64,000 nucleotides of DNA from Paracoccaceae bacterium (GTDB lineage: Bacteria > Pseudomonadota > Alphaproteobacteria > Rhodobacterales > Rhodobacteraceae), in NCBI GenBank assembly GCA_958296035.1, contig OY282431.1:1305001-1369000 (forward strand). Reading direction: 5' to 3'. A model generated the notes under the pieces. It saw nothing but the letters and a program-made list of their open reading frames with translations. It had not been told where the DNA came from and did no database searches. Below, piece by piece: positions 28,334 to 38,332 of this stretch; positions within the stretch are counted from its first letter, which is position 1, and each line of letters opens with the position of its first letter. The translations under genes were made by a program, and so were the position numbers.

Positions 28334-30292
28334 TTACCCCTTGCGGCCCTTCGCCCGGCGGCGCTTGCGGCGGGATTCTTTTTTCTTTCGTCCTGAATTA
28401 TCCGGCGGCGGACGATTCTCGGAGTCAGCCTGCCTTGCAGGCGAGCTGGAACGCGCCGGAGACTTACTGTCACCCTGTCGGGTTTTTCTGATTCCGGCCA
28501 CTATGTTGCCAAGAATGTCCGGTCTGACACCCTGACTGCGCATGATCAGGTACTGCTGCACAAATGTGATAATGTTGTTGGTTATCCAGTAAATGACGAG
28601 GCCACTTGCAAATTGCCCAAGCATGAACATGAAAATCCAGGGCAACCAGGCAAATACCATTGCCTGAGTCGGATCGGTCGGCGCTGGATTAAGCTTCTGC
28701 TGCAACCACATCGAAATTCCAAGCAGGATCGGCAGCACGCCCAGAGAGATGATCGAAACGAGACTTCCCGGATCAGGCGCACCCCATGGCAGCGCACCAA
28801 AAAGATTGAGGATCGAGGTCGGGTCTGGTGCCGACAGATCCCGAATCCAAAGGGCAAACGGTGCATGCCGCATTTCAATGGTAACAAAAATCACCTTGTA
28901 CAGCGAGAAGAAGATTGGAATCTGGGGCAGGATCGGAAGGCACCCGGCTGCCGGATTGATTTTCTTGGCCCGGTACACCGCCATCATTTCGGACTGTAGC
29001 CTCTTGCGGTCATCGCCCACCCGCTCTTTGATCTTTTCCATTTCCGGCTGCAGATCCTTCATGCGGGCCAGCGACACGTATGACTTGTAAGCGAGTGGCA
29101 GGAGGGCTGCCTTGATGACAAAGGTGAGGGCGATAATTGACCACCCCATGTTGCCAATGATGCCGTTGATCCAGTAGAGAACCGCAAATATCGGCTTGGT
29201 AAGAAAGAAGAACCAGCCCCAGTCGATCGAATCCACAAACCTTTCGATACCATGTATCTCTTCATAGTTCTTGATGGTTTGCCATTCCTTGGCTCCAGCA
29301 AAGAGCATCGTACGAATCTCGATCGCTGAGTTCGGATAGATTTCAACTGTGGGATGCCGGGCTTCCGTCTGGTAGATGTCAGTTCGTTCCGTGTATTTGG
29401 CAACAGACGTGAACTGGGTCGAGGGTTCCGGCACAAGGGTCGTCATCCAGTACTTGTCAGTGAAGCCCACCCATCCGTTCTGCTGAACCTCGGTTTTGAC
29501 CAGATTGGCTCTTTCGGCAGAGTCGAAGGTCAGATCGGGCACATCGTCATAGTCGATCTCGTCGAGCTGACCATCCGACATGCGCACGACGCCCTCATGC
29601 AAGATGAAAAAACTCTGTTGATTGGCTGGTTCGCCATGCCTTGCGATCAAGCCGTAGGGTGCCATGCGTACAATTGAGGAACTGTTGTTCTTGACGCTTT
29701 GGATTACTGTAAACAGGTAATTCTCATCGATGCTCAGTGTCCGACGGAATACGAGCCCGGAGTCGTTTGCCCATACCAAAGTCACCGGTTGGCCCGGCGC
29801 AATTATCGTGCCGCTTTCAAGCTCCCAGGGCGTGCGTGGGTTGGGTACATCCTGGAAGCCGGTTGACCCGGCCGGCGCCCAGCCAAACAACGCATAGTAA
29901 GCATGATCAGCACCGGAAGGAGACAGCAAACGAACAATGTCGGATTCTTCTTTCAGCGTTTCATTGTATTGCGTCAGTGACAGGTCATCGAGGCGTCCGC
30001 CTTCAAGCGAAATTGATCCGGTCAATGCCGGCGTTTCGATCTTGACTCGGCTGGCACTGGCAAGCGCATCGTCCAGATTCAGAGTCTGGGAACCCAGAGT
30101 AAAGTTGGCGCTGCCTTCGCCGGCGACCTGAGGAACCGATGCTACATCGGGATCGGCCAGCTGGTCTGCGGTTTGCACATCGGTTTCAGAGGGGGGAGGG
30201 GGTTCTGCCGGAGTAAAAATCATAAACCATATGATTACCACCAGGAGACTGAGGCTTGTGGCAATAAGCAGATTCTTATTCTGTTCGTCCAT
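28334..30292 (-). CDS. yidC: Membrane protein insertase YidC
   Basis: 652 residues, somewhat long for a proteobacterial YidC. An N-terminal signal-anchor helix (LLIATSLSLLVVIIWFMIF) precedes the large periplasmic beta-sandwich domain (about residues 60-370). The insertase core follows with NMGWSIIALTFVIKAALLPL, the cytoplasmic hairpin with MKDLQPEMEKIKERVGDD, and PQIPIFFSLYKVIFV. The C-terminal ~60 residues form a very basic Lys/Arg-rich tail that likely contacts ribosomes. It is downstream of rpmH-rnpA-yidD, the classical order. Confidence 0.96.
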   Translation of the reverse strand: MDEQNKNLLIATSLSLLVVIIWFMIFTPAEPPPPSETDVQTADQLADPDVASVPQVAGEGSANFTLGSQTLNLDDALASASRVKIETPALTGSISLEGGRLDDLSLTQYNETLKEESDIVRLLSPSGADHAYYALFGWAPAGSTGFQDVPNPRTPWELESGTIIAPGQPVTLVWANDSGLVFRRTLSIDENYLFTVIQSVKNNSSSIVRMAPYGLIARHGEPANQQSFFILHEGVVRMSDGQLDEIDYDDVPDLTFDSAERANLVKTEVQQNGWVGFTDKYWMTTLVPEPSTQFTSVAKYTERTDIYQTEARHPTVEIYPNSAIEIRTMLFAGAKEWQTIKNYEEIHGIERFVDSIDWGWFFFLTKPIFAVLYWINGIIGNMGWSIIALTFVIKAALLPLAYKSYVSLARMKDLQPEMEKIKERVGDDRKRLQSEMMAVYRAKKINPAAGCLPILPQIPIFFSLYKVIFVTIEMRHAPFALWIRDLSAPDPTSILNLFGALPWGAPDPGSLVSIISLGVLPILLGISMWLQQKLNPAPTDPTQAMVFAWLPWIFMFMLGQFASGLVIYWITNNIITFVQQYLIMRSQGVRPDILGNIVAGIRKTRQGDSKSPARSSSPARQADSENRPPPDNSGRKKKESRRKRRRAKGRKG

Positions 30293-30479
30293 GAAATGCG
30301 GTCGCTAGTGACTTAGGATTTCGGGCTGGGTTCAATAACTTCGACTGGATCCGGTCAGGCAGGTCTCAGCCTGAGTCCGTCGGATCGTGGAAACGTCGCC
30401 TTTTGGCAAATGCCGTCCGGAGCCACAACAGCGCACTTCGTCGGTCCAGCATTGAAGCCGACTGCATGTTGTTCGGCGC

Positions 30480-30749
30480 CTATTCGGGTACATGATCCAC
30501 TCCGCAACCTCCCCATGGATGGCACCGTGCCAGCCGGCGCGCCGTAAGCCACAGACCCTTTGCTGCACCATGCCGTTCAAGTGCCTCCAGGGCATAAGCA
30601 GAACAGGTTGGTTGGAATCGACAGTGCATGCCAACAAATGGACTACCAACCAGGCGATACAATCGAATGGGAAGTGAAAGCACATACACGTGAGGCGCCA
30701 TACGGCTTCGCACGCGTGTCGCCAGGATTATCGATACTACTTTCATCAC
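30480..30749 (-). CDS. yidD: Membrane protein insertion efficiency factor YidD
   Basis: 89 residues. The conserved core is [20 protein letters not shown] followed by [19 protein letters not shown], with the conserved cysteines and amphipathic helix of YidD. Its start overlaps the rnpA stop by 4 bp. It cooperates with YidC, which begins about 190 bp downstream. Confidence 0.94.
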   Translation of the reverse strand: MMKVVSIILATRVRSRMAPHVYVLSLPIRLYRLVGSPFVGMHCRFQPTCSAYALEALERHGAAKGLWLTARRLARCHPWGGCGVDHVPE

Positions 30750-31195
30750 GGTTGGCGACGGCGGCGGTGTACCCGGTCTATCGCCCGGTGCAGATCACTG
30801 ACCAGATCAGGGAATTGGCGTGCATTGGTCACATTTCTCCTGCCAATTAGGACATAATCCCAGCCTGCCTGTGCCCGCTCTGCAAGCACAATCCGTGCCA
30901 CCGACTTCAACCTTCGCCGGCAGCGATTCCTGACGACAGCAGAGCCTATCCTGCGCGAACATGTGAAGCCAACGCGGGCCTCGTCGCGTTCATATGCTCC
31001 GCCGTGCCGACGTGCCTGCAACACAAGCCCGCCCGTTGTGCAACGCCTGCCGCGGGCTACCCGCACGAAGTCTTGGCGTCGCCTGAGTGTATGTAAGCTC
31101 GACGCTTTTGGCCTCGAGCGTTGTCCCTGGTGTTGACCCGCCGACTGTCGTGTTGATGTCTGCCTAGATGCGACGCTCGTAGAATGTGCAATCAT
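30746..31195 (-). CDS. rnpA: Ribonuclease P protein component
   Basis: 149 residues from the ATG at 31195. The family core is visible from residue ~37: [35 protein letters not shown] (the RNR-type basic helix), and [12 protein letters not shown]. The first ~35 residues are a Ser/Arg-rich extension; no better start lies nearer the core. It binds the RNase P RNA for tRNA 5' processing. It lies 3 bp after rpmH and overlaps yidD. Confidence 0.92.
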   Translation of the reverse strand: MIAHSTSVASRQTSTRQSAGQHQGQRSRPKASSLHTLRRRQDFVRVARGRRCTTGGLVLQARRHGGAYERDEARVGFTCSRRIGSAVVRNRCRRRLKSVARIVLAERAQAGWDYVLIGRRNVTNARQFPDLVSDLHRAIDRVHRRRRQP

Positions 31196-31198
31196 TAC

Positions 31199-31333
31199 TC
31201 ATGCGCACAGCTTCTTGCGCCTCCGTGCCCTGCGCCGGCTGAGTATGCTTCTGCCTGCCTTGCTGGCCATCCTGGCACGAAACCCATGCCGTCGCTTTCG
31301 CACGCGATTGCTCGGCTGAAATGTACGTTTCAT
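31199..31333 (-). CDS. rpmH: 50S ribosomal protein L34
   Basis: 44 residues, short but unmistakable: [20 protein letters not shown] followed by [20 protein letters not shown] and KLCA. It is the usual L34 length and is encoded just upstream of rnpA, the invariant rpmH-rnpA-yidD-yidC arrangement. Several genomes have dnaA or the origin nearby, but no dnaA gene or DnaA-box cluster was seen upstream here. Confidence 0.97.
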   Translation of the reverse strand: MKRTFQPSNRVRKRRHGFRARMASKAGRSILSRRRARRRKKLCA

Positions 31334-32431
31334 TATGGCCTCCCTGGCATTCTTGGGCAAACGACAGACCTACCCAAGACAAGTACAACCGTCAATTGGG
31401 AAGTGGAACAGACCGCCGTTTGTGCCTCGCCTGGCGTGCCAAGATCGCCTGTACAGGCACTGCGCCGGTTCCATCAAACCACCTGTTTATCTAGTGCCTG
31501 AGAATGCCCTTTCAATGCCAAAATACAGAAGTCAATGGCGCACTGCCGCCTGATGCAGAAACTGGACGCCAAGTCTCGAGTCCAGGAATGCGAACAGATT
31601 CCGTTCTGCCTGGTAACCATCTCTCCTGCCAGGTGGGGGTGGGTCAAGGGGCCGACATTCCGCGCTTTGCAGAGGCTCTGGAAACGAATTGAGGGGGCGG
31701 TGCTGGCGGCTTGACGTAAGGTCGCAAATAACACAAGGAAAATGCCTCCCCGAGGGGCTCAACCGGGATGCCGGGTGGATGTGTAACCAAAACAGTGCTT
31801 GGTCTGCAGCATTCAGTACCGGGTTACAGATGGGTTCCATCCTTTGGTACGTCGCACCGACTGGATCGGTATCAGGATTGCAGAGAGGAATTGAAGCCTA
31901 CAATCCAGGTGCCAACCAAGCCTACGTTGCGTTGACAGGAGCCACACAAGAGCTTTGAAAGTGATTTCTCAGATTAATCCAATACGGTGTGGGACAATTT
32001 GTTCCGCATTGCGCCGACAACGTCAAAAGCTTGTGAATGGCCTGCTGCGACGGCCCTGGGCGTGTTTTCTTACCCGCTCCCGGTTCGCCAATCCTTACGA
32101 CTGCGCATCACCGGGCCAAAGAGTTGAGCTTGTACTCCATGAGCAGTCCAGCAATGTACCTTCTCAATGCCCGCTCCAGCAGGTCAAGCTGAGCCACTTG
32201 AGACATGTCAGTGAGTTGCTGAGCTCCGTTTCTGCACGAACCTTCGAACCACCGGTGTGCCTCCGGAAACGGTCGTGAGATTGTCTGGCAAATGAATTGT
32301 TCGATACTCAGATACAGTAAATCGACTGTCATTTGTTCAATTGTTAACGGGACTCTATAGGAACAGCATCACTTTATCTGTTCCCGTCTGTATCGACGGG
32401 TATCACAATCGACAGTTGAATAGAGGTCTCC
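31334..32431 (+). other. Long intergenic stretch between rpmH and the TVP38 gene
   Basis: About 1.1 kb between two divergent units. It must contain the rpmH promoter (minus) and the promoter of the TVP38 gene (plus). Short open frames on both strands have no recognisable domain. No tRNA or obvious origin motif was found. Confidence 0.5.
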
Positions 32432-33163
32432 ATGGCAGACAAGAGCGAGCAGAGCGGCATGAGAATTGGTCGACTGATACCTATAGCTGTAATCGCCCTG
32501 GTGGCAGTAGTGGGCTTTATCGCCTTTGGCGACCAATTGAGCTTCAGTACCTTGCGGGACAATCGCCAACTGCTTGTCGAATTCAGGGATAGCAACTTCC
32601 TGATGACGTCGCTGATTTTCATTCTGGTCTACATTGCAGTGGTAGCTTTTTCCTTGCCCGGGGCCACCGCTGCGACCTTGACCGGTGGGTTCCTGTTCGG
32701 GCTTTTCCCGGGCGCACTCTACAACGTGCTGAGTGCCACCATTGGTGCTTCCGCCATATTCCTGGCCGCCCGTATGGGTTTGGGGGACTACTTGTCGAGC
32801 AAGCTTGATGAAAGCTCCGGAACTATCGGCAAGATGCGGGACGGGCTGCGCCACAACGAAATCAGCGTGCTATTTCTTCTTCGGCTGGTACCGGCGATTC
32901 CCTTTTTTGCGGCCAACCTCGTGCCGGCACTGGCAGGCGTGCGCTTCAGGAATTTTGCCTTTACTACCTTCTTCGGGATTATTCCTGGCACCGTAATTTA
33001 CACTTGGGTAGGCGTCGGACTTGGTGAAGTGTTCGAACGCGGCGGCACACCAAATCTTGGAATTATTTTCGAGTGGTACATTTTGGGGCCCATTCTGGGC
33101 CTATGCGCATTGGCGGCGCTGCCGATAGTTATCCGAATTGTTCGACGTGGCCAGGAGAGCTGA
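32432..33163 (+). CDS. TVP38/TMEM64-family (DedA-like) membrane protein
   Basis: 243 residues with about six hydrophobic segments. The family core is FSLPGATAATLTGGFLFGLF and SATIGASAIFLAARMGLGDY; then RLVPAIPFFAANLVPALAGV and FFGIIPGTVIYTWVGVGLGE give the re-entrant loop motif typical of VTT (SNARE-associated) proteins. The family is linked to membrane lipid scrambling or transport. It is followed 1 bp later by the flavoprotein gene, a widespread pairing. Confidence 0.88.
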   Translation: MADKSEQSGMRIGRLIPIAVIALVAVVGFIAFGDQLSFSTLRDNRQLLVEFRDSNFLMTSLIFILVYIAVVAFSLPGATAATLTGGFLFGLFPGALYNVLSATIGASAIFLAARMGLGDYLSSKLDESSGTIGKMRDGLRHNEISVLFLLRLVPAIPFFAANLVPALAGVRFRNFAFTTFFGIIPGTVIYTWVGVGLGEVFERGGTPNLGIIFEWYILGPILGLCALAALPIVIRIVRRGQES

Positions 33164-33164
33164 A

Positions 33165-34580
33165 GTGACGACAGAATTGTATGCCGACATTTGTGTAATC
33201 GGTGCCGGCTCAGGCGGCCTGTCTGTCGCAGCTGGCGCTGCTCAGATGGGTGCCAAGGTTGTACTGATTGAAGGCGGCAAAATGGGAGGCGACTGCCTCA
33301 ATTACGGATGTGTTCCTTCGAAAGCACTGATAGCTGCTGCCAAGCATGCGCATGCAATGACAACAGGCGCACCGTACGGAGTCGCTCCTGTGGTGCCCAA
33401 GGTAAATTTCGCCGCAGCCAAGGAGCATGTTTTTTCTGCAATTGCCACCATTGAACCTCACGACAGCGTGGACCGTTTTGAAGGGCTGGGTGTCAAAGTC
33501 ATCCAGGAATACGGAAGATTTGTCGGTCCTGGACAAGTTGCAGCGGGCGACAATCGAATCAAGGCACGTCGCTTTGTGGTCGCCACCGGCTCCTCGCCAT
33601 TTGTGCCGCCAATTCCGGGGATCAACCAGATCGAATATTATACCAATGAAACGATTTTCGAGTTGCGACAACGACCACAAAGATTGCTGGTGATTGGGGC
33701 AGGACCAATTGGAATGGAACTCGCACAGGCCCATCACAGGCTAGGCTGTGAGGTTGTTGTAATCGAGGGACTCACGGCACTAAATCGCAGCTACAAGCCC
33801 CATGCGAAAATAGTGATTGATCAGCTCGAAAGTGAGGGCATTGAAATTCACGAGAGGACAAGTGCAGCCCGTATTGAGGGCCAGTCCGGCGCTGTGCAGG
33901 TAATCAGCGATTCCGGCCACGTCTTTGAGGGGTCCCATCTCTTGATGGCAGTTGGTCGCCAACCCAATCTCGACAGGCTTAACCTGGAGCGCGCCGGAAT
34001 AAAGGCAGACAGGGCAGGCATTTCCGTGAATACGTCGCTGCGAACCAGCAATAGCAAGGTATATGCCATTGGCGACGTAGCCGGAGGAGCCCAGTTCACC
34101 CATGTCGCAGGGTACCACGCCGGCATTGTGATCAGATCAGCGCTGTTGGGACTGCCAGCGAAAGCGAGGACGGATCATATACCGTCTACAACCTACACAG
34201 ATCCAGAGATCGCCGAAGTTGGCTTGACGGAAGAGGAAGCCAAGAAGATTCATGGCAGAAAGCTTGAGTCGGTGTCCTTCGACTACAAGGACAATGATCG
34301 AGCCATCGCCGAAGGCAACCGCATCGGTCAAATCAGAGTGCTGGTTGCTGGTGGCAAACCCGTTGGCGCTTCAATCGTAGGGGTGCAAGCCGGAGAATTG
34401 ATCCAGTTGTGGGCGTTAGCAATAGCAAATGGATTGAAGATGACGGCCATTGCCAACATGGTCGCACCCTATCCGACGCTTGGTGAGGTCAACAAGCGAG
34501 CTGCTGGCGCATATTTTTCAAAACGCCTGTTCGAGAATCCGACCGTCAAGAGGGTCGTGCGTCTGGTCCAGAGGTTTTAA
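33165..34580 (+). CDS. Disulfide-reductase-type FAD flavoprotein (mercuric reductase-like)
   Basis: 471 residues from the GTG at 33165, which has AGGAGAGC upstream. The FAD-binding GAGSGGLSVA, redox-active GGDCLNYGCVPSKAL (CxxxxC), NAD(P)-binding GAGPIGMELAQAHHRLG and YAIGDVAGGAQFTH identify the pyridine nucleotide-disulfide oxidoreductase family. In the dimerisation domain the usual catalytic His of HPTxxE is Tyr in APYPTLGEVNKRAAG; this is seen in the subgroup encoded with TVP38 proteins. Dihydrolipoamide dehydrogenase activity is therefore unlikely. The physiological substrate is unknown. Confidence 0.88.
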   Translation: MTTELYADICVIGAGSGGLSVAAGAAQMGAKVVLIEGGKMGGDCLNYGCVPSKALIAAAKHAHAMTTGAPYGVAPVVPKVNFAAAKEHVFSAIATIEPHDSVDRFEGLGVKVIQEYGRFVGPGQVAAGDNRIKARRFVVATGSSPFVPPIPGINQIEYYTNETIFELRQRPQRLLVIGAGPIGMELAQAHHRLGCEVVVIEGLTALNRSYKPHAKIVIDQLESEGIEIHERTSAARIEGQSGAVQVISDSGHVFEGSHLLMAVGRQPNLDRLNLERAGIKADRAGISVNTSLRTSNSKVYAIGDVAGGAQFTHVAGYHAGIVIRSALLGLPAKARTDHIPSTTYTDPEIAEVGLTEEEAKKIHGRKLESVSFDYKDNDRAIAEGNRIGQIRVLVAGGKPVGASIVGVQAGELIQLWALAIANGLKMTAIANMVAPYPTLGEVNKRAAGAYFSKRLFENPTVKRVVRLVQRF

Positions 34581-34624
34581 CACAGCACAGGGCCTGGCGT
34601 TTACCCAACAGGGGACGTTGCATC

Positions 34625-36262
34625 GTGAGATTTGCTTCGGGACACCGGATATCGAGAATTCTCGATGTCGGACGAACAGTTTCGTTCCGTGGCATGGCGT
34701 ACACAATCGCATACCTGACCTTCGTGGAATTCGTCATCGTGTATGGTGTCGTTTCCTGGTTTGAACTGGACAAATTCATTTCCGGTGCAAATCTTGTGCG
34801 CGACAGCGCATTGTCAATCCACGATCGCTCTCACCGCGCGGATTCGGACTCGGCGGATACGCTCCAGTTCAGCATCCTCCCGGAACAGCTTCCGGCCAAC
34901 CCGGAGGAATTGACCGATAGTGGTGACGTCGAAATGTTGCTGGATGTACTGGTCAAGGGACTGTTCGGACAGCGCGCCGACTTGCTCATGCTCAGCCTGG
35001 TTCCGAAAGATTCACCGGCAGATCTCTTTTGTCCACGCATTAGCTTCATGCTTGTCAGTCCTGAAGAACAAGGCAAGCTGAGCGCGGATCATGTACTTGA
35101 TCTTCAGCATGAATTCTTTCCAGCATTGCGGCTGGCCGGGCTTTCTGTGTTAAGTCCCGGGAGCAATATCCTGATCAAGTCGGAACTGCCCGAATCCGCC
35201 ACTAGTGATTGTATTTACAGGGTGGACTTGACAATTCGCATGGACGACAGGTTGGGCGCACTTACAATCGGCTATCTGAGCCAGGCCTGGCTGATAGCTG
35301 CATTCCTGCTCCTTCTAAATGCTGTCCTGGTGTTCCTGGGAATTCGAAACACGATTGTTAGGCCTCTTGAAAATATCGTCAGGAGAATTGAGAACATTGG
35401 TGAAAAGCCACGCCCAGGTCCTTCGGGAGACGAGGAAAAGCCCGGATTGTACGAGTTGAAGAGGATTTCCGAGGCGGTGGACGAGTTGCACTCCAGAACA
35501 GTGACACGCAACATGCTGCAGCGTGCCAAGAAGAGGCAGTTGCACGAGATATCAGGCCTTGGCGCAACCGCGCTCGCCCACCTGGATGGGAGCAGTGTTG
35601 AATCAAAGCAACATGTCGCCCGCTGTTTCCAGGAGGCCGTACGGCAAGTTGCCATGATCATAGACTTTGCAGGCTTCGATGAATCGACTTTGCACAGGCA
35701 GGACATTGGTATCCATCAACTTGTGGGACTGATTGAGGAAGCCATGGACGATGCTGCGGTATTTGCGCAGTTGCGAGAAGGCGGGGAATCTTCCGACGTC
35801 GGCTGGATGAAAGGACATCCGGACCATTCAACGATTGCAGATGACGATTGGTGTCCTCCCCTGAATGTCGACAAGGCTTCAATTGCTGTCATTCTTCGCA
35901 ACATCTTCAAGAATTCGGTCGAATCCTTCAGAGGCAAAGGCAATGTCCTCAACAGGCTTGAGGTAGGCCTCTTTTTCGACAGGACATCTGGAGTGGTTCG
36001 AGTCGTCGTCGAAGACAACGGCATAGGTATCGAGGCCGAAATGCGTCAAAGACTCTTTGTCGAAGGTGAGACCTCGAAGCCGGATGGAAACCAGGGTATT
36101 GGATTGTCTCTTGCCGACAGGCTTGCAAGGGCGCAGGGAGGTGAAATCAGTATCAGATCACGACATGTCGAAGATGGTGTTCACGTGGACGAAACCGGCA
36201 CGACCGTGACAATAGTGTTGCCGTTGACAGGACAGGAAGGCATTTGTTCCGGAGCCAGGTGA
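34625..36262 (+). CDS. Membrane sensor histidine kinase with atypical phosphoacceptor region
   Basis: 545 residues from a GTG at 34625 (ATG at 34694 is an alternative). One N-terminal transmembrane helix, a ~190-residue extracytoplasmic domain and a second helix (AWLIAAFLLLLNAVLVFLGI) are followed by a HAMP-like linker. The ATPase domain is clear: N box IFKNSVESF, G1 VEDNGIGIEAEM, G2 GIGLSLADRLARAQGGEI. No standard H box (HExR/KxP) precedes it; the only candidate is RQLHEISGLGATALAHL. No response regulator gene is adjacent. The signal is unknown. Confidence 0.8.
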   Translation: MRFASGHRISRILDVGRTVSFRGMAYTIAYLTFVEFVIVYGVVSWFELDKFISGANLVRDSALSIHDRSHRADSDSADTLQFSILPEQLPANPEELTDSGDVEMLLDVLVKGLFGQRADLLMLSLVPKDSPADLFCPRISFMLVSPEEQGKLSADHVLDLQHEFFPALRLAGLSVLSPGSNILIKSELPESATSDCIYRVDLTIRMDDRLGALTIGYLSQAWLIAAFLLLLNAVLVFLGIRNTIVRPLENIVRRIENIGEKPRPGPSGDEEKPGLYELKRISEAVDELHSRTVTRNMLQRAKKRQLHEISGLGATALAHLDGSSVESKQHVARCFQEAVRQVAMIIDFAGFDESTLHRQDIGIHQLVGLIEEAMDDAAVFAQLREGGESSDVGWMKGHPDHSTIADDDWCPPLNVDKASIAVILRNIFKNSVESFRGKGNVLNRLEVGLFFDRTSGVVRVVVEDNGIGIEAEMRQRLFVEGETSKPDGNQGIGLSLADRLARAQGGEISIRSRHVEDGVHVDETGTTVTIVLPLTGQEGICSGAR

Positions 36263-36369
36263 CGATGGCAGGATTAGGCAGAAAAGCACTCTCAAAATGT
36301 GCAATCCTGGTTAACGGACATGTCCATGTGCCTTGCGAATCTGCAGCGCGATGATTACCTGCGGGGTGT

Positions 36370-36446
36370 GCGCTGGTAGCTCAGCTGGATAGAGCACTTG
36401 ACTACGAATCAAGCGGCCAGGGGTTCGAATCCTCTCCAGCGCACCA
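36370..36446 (+). tRNA. tRNA-Arg (ACG)
   Basis: A complete 77-nt cloverleaf with encoded CCA. Acceptor stem GCGCTGG/CCAGCGC; D arm with AGCTCAGCTGGATAGAGC; anticodon stem CTTGA/TCAAG with loop CTACGAA, giving anticodon ACG; T arm GGTTCGAATCC. ACG is read as ICG after deamination and decodes CGU/CGC/CGA. Confidence 0.97.
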
Positions 36447-36898
36447 ACTCCCCGGCTTGCCATTAATCTCTTCACGCCAGGAGCAGGACATTGTCTGCGT
36501 CTGTCGTGCATGCAAAGGGGCGGCCAGTTGCTGTTGACCTCGAAGCTTTGGTAATCCGTACCAGCGATACCCTGGCAGTTGCGCTGCCGTGGCCTAGAAC
36601 AGTACTGGCCGAATGTGCTGATCCGGTTCTGCGGGTGTGGACCTGGATTTACAAAGACAAAGGATCGGTTTGAGGTTGCCGATTGTGCCGGTGAACGAGA
36701 TTGAGCCCGACCTTTTGGTGTGGCGCGACTACCGCCGCAAAGGCTTCACGAAGGGCGAGCGAGTCAATTGACGTGGATTCTAGCTTTCCACATACACCGT
36801 CCACGGGGACGGTTACCGCAGAAGCAATTTGCAATGTCCATGAGATCTATACCTGACAGCTTGAGCAGCGTCAGGGCCTTTCTCAGAAACCGGAATCG
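36447..36898 (+). other. Intergenic stretch after tRNA-Arg
   Basis: About 450 bp between the tRNA and the 3' end of rpmE (minus strand). No recognisable gene. A short plus-strand frame at 36491-36673 has no family features. No integrase gene or duplicated tRNA 3' end was noticed. Confidence 0.5.
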
Positions 36899-37120
36899 TC
36901 AGAAGCCAAATCCTTTGTACTTCTTTCTGAACTTGGAGACCCGACCGCCAGTATCCATCAGATGGGTTCCTCCGCCGGTCCATGCAGGATGCACGCTAGG
37001 ATCGATGTCAAGCGTCAGCACATCATCTTTCTTCCCGTAGGTGGAGCGCATGGCTAAGTGTTCACCGTTGGTCAACTTGACACGGATATCATGGTAATCA
37101 GGGTGAATGCCCTCTTTCAT
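36899..37120 (-). CDS. rpmE: 50S ribosomal protein L31 (zinc-free type)
   Basis: 73 residues starting [20 protein letters not shown] at 37120; the frame extends upstream, but the extension is not L31-like. The CxxC zinc ligands of the classical form are absent, so this is the C-minus type. SVHPAWTGG and the C-terminal [14 protein letters not shown] are typical. The gene is 19 bp downstream of rplS. Confidence 0.95.
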   Translation of the reverse strand: MKEGIHPDYHDIRVKLTNGEHLAMRSTYGKKDDVLTLDIDPSVHPAWTGGGTHLMDTGGRVSKFRKKYKGFGF

Positions 37121-37139
37121 GCTGCCGATCCTCCGCAGT

Positions 37140-37517
37140 TTACTTGGACTTTCTGGGTCGATAATTGGTTCTCTCAGCAATACGTGCTGACTTTCCACGC
37201 CGGGACCGCAGGTAGTAGAGCTTGGCGCGCCTGACCCGACCGCGCCTGACGACCGTTATTGAGTCGATATTTGTCGAGTGCAACGGAAACATGCGCTCGA
37301 CACCTTCGCCGAAGGATATTTTGCGGACAGTGAACGAGCCGTTAATGCCGCCCCCGCCCTTCCGGGAAATACACACGCCCTCATAGTTCTGAATGCGGGT
37401 TCTGGTCCCCTCGGTTACGCGGAAACCAACTCGTATCGTGTCTCCAGCCCGAAAATCCGGGATTGTGTGGCCAAGTTCACTGACCTGTTCCGCATCAAGT
37501 TTGGCGATTACATCCAT
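37140..37517 (-). CDS. rplS: 50S ribosomal protein L19
   Basis: 125 residues starting [11 protein letters not shown] at 37517, supported by AAGGA seven bases upstream; a longer frame beginning at 37556 would overlap the trmD stop by 4 bp but adds residues not seen in L19. Conserved are [32 protein letters not shown] and the C-terminal [21 protein letters not shown]19 lies at the subunit interface. Confidence 0.96.
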   Translation of the reverse strand: MDVIAKLDAEQVSELGHTIPDFRAGDTIRVGFRVTEGTRTRIQNYEGVCISRKGGGGINGSFTVRKISFGEGVERMFPLHSTNIDSITVVRRGRVRRAKLYYLRSRRGKSARIAERTNYRPRKSK

Positions 37518-37552
37518 CGTCGTTTCCTTGATCTTGCCGGTTGCGCGACTGA

Positions 37553-38332
37553 TCACTCGTCGGCCTTGCCGGTTTCCTCAATTTTCTGCATGCTGCAGTA
37601 TCGTTGCCAAAGGTCAGGTCGCCGCGCCCTTGTAAGTTCTTCCGACATTGCCTGACGCCAACGGGCGATCCTGCCATGATGGCCCGAAGTCAGGATGTCA
37701 GGCACAGCGTAGCCATTCCAAACTCTAGGACGGGTATACTGGGGATATTCGAGCAATCCATCCGAAAATGATTCCTCTTGCACGGAATCCCGATTCCCCA
37801 AGACGCTAGGTATAAGTCTAACTGTTGCTTCTATCAAGGCTTGGGCCGCAATTTCACCACCCGAAAGTACAAAATCACCAATTGAAACTTCATCTATCCG
37901 ATAGCATGCCAGGACACGGTCATCGATTCCTTCGTAGCGGCCGCAAATGATGGTAATGCCGTCGAGTTCCGACCAGGTTTGGGCCAGCCTCTGAGAGAAG
38001 GGACGTCCGCGCGGTGACATGAAGACAATCGGCCACTGTTGCGTTGACAGTATGTCTTCGTTGGCACCAGCCCTGGAGCATTCGGCCAGGGCGGCTGCAA
38101 TAACCTCTGGCATGAGGACCATACCGGGGCCACCTCCGGCCGGAGAATCATCAACACTCTTGCTCTTGCCAACGCCAAAAGTGCGGAGGTCCACGGTATT
38201 CAGGGACCACAGCCCGGCGGCAAGTGCCTTGCCAATGTTCGAACAGGCCAGTACCCCGGGAAAGGCCTCAGGAAACAGAGTGATTACCGTAGCCTGCCAA
38301 GGCGGCTTCGGTCTCCTGGAATCAATCGACAT
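37553..38332 (-). CDS. trmD: tRNA (guanine-N1)-methyltransferase TrmD
   Basis: 259 residues from the ATG at 38332 ([20 protein letters not shown]). The frame stays open ~50 codons further, but that part is not TrmD-like. The SPOUT trefoil-knot features are [30 protein letters not shown], and [20 protein letters not shown]. TrmD methylates G37 of tRNAs to prevent frameshifting. It is in the rpsP-rimM-trmD-rplS cluster. Confidence 0.95.
   Translation of the reverse strand: MSIDSRRPKPPWQATVITLFPEAFPGVLACSNIGKALAAGLWSLNTVDLRTFGVGKSKSVDDSPAGGGPGMVLMPEVIAAALAECSRAGANEDILSTQQWPIVFMSPRGRPFSQRLAQTWSELDGITIICGRYEGIDDRVLACYRIDEVSIGDFVLSGGEIAAQALIEATVRLIPSVLGNRDSVQEESFSDGLLEYPQYTRPRVWNGYAVPDILTSGHHGRIARWRQAMSEELTRARRPDLWQRYCSMQKIEETGKADE

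Noticed and set aside
31334-32431. Replication origin near rpmH
   Set aside because: No dnaA gene and no cluster of TTATNCACA boxes could be found in this stretch.
36311-36898. Integration site for an island at tRNA-Arg
   Set aside because: No integrase gene and no repeat of the tRNA 3' end was noticed within the window.
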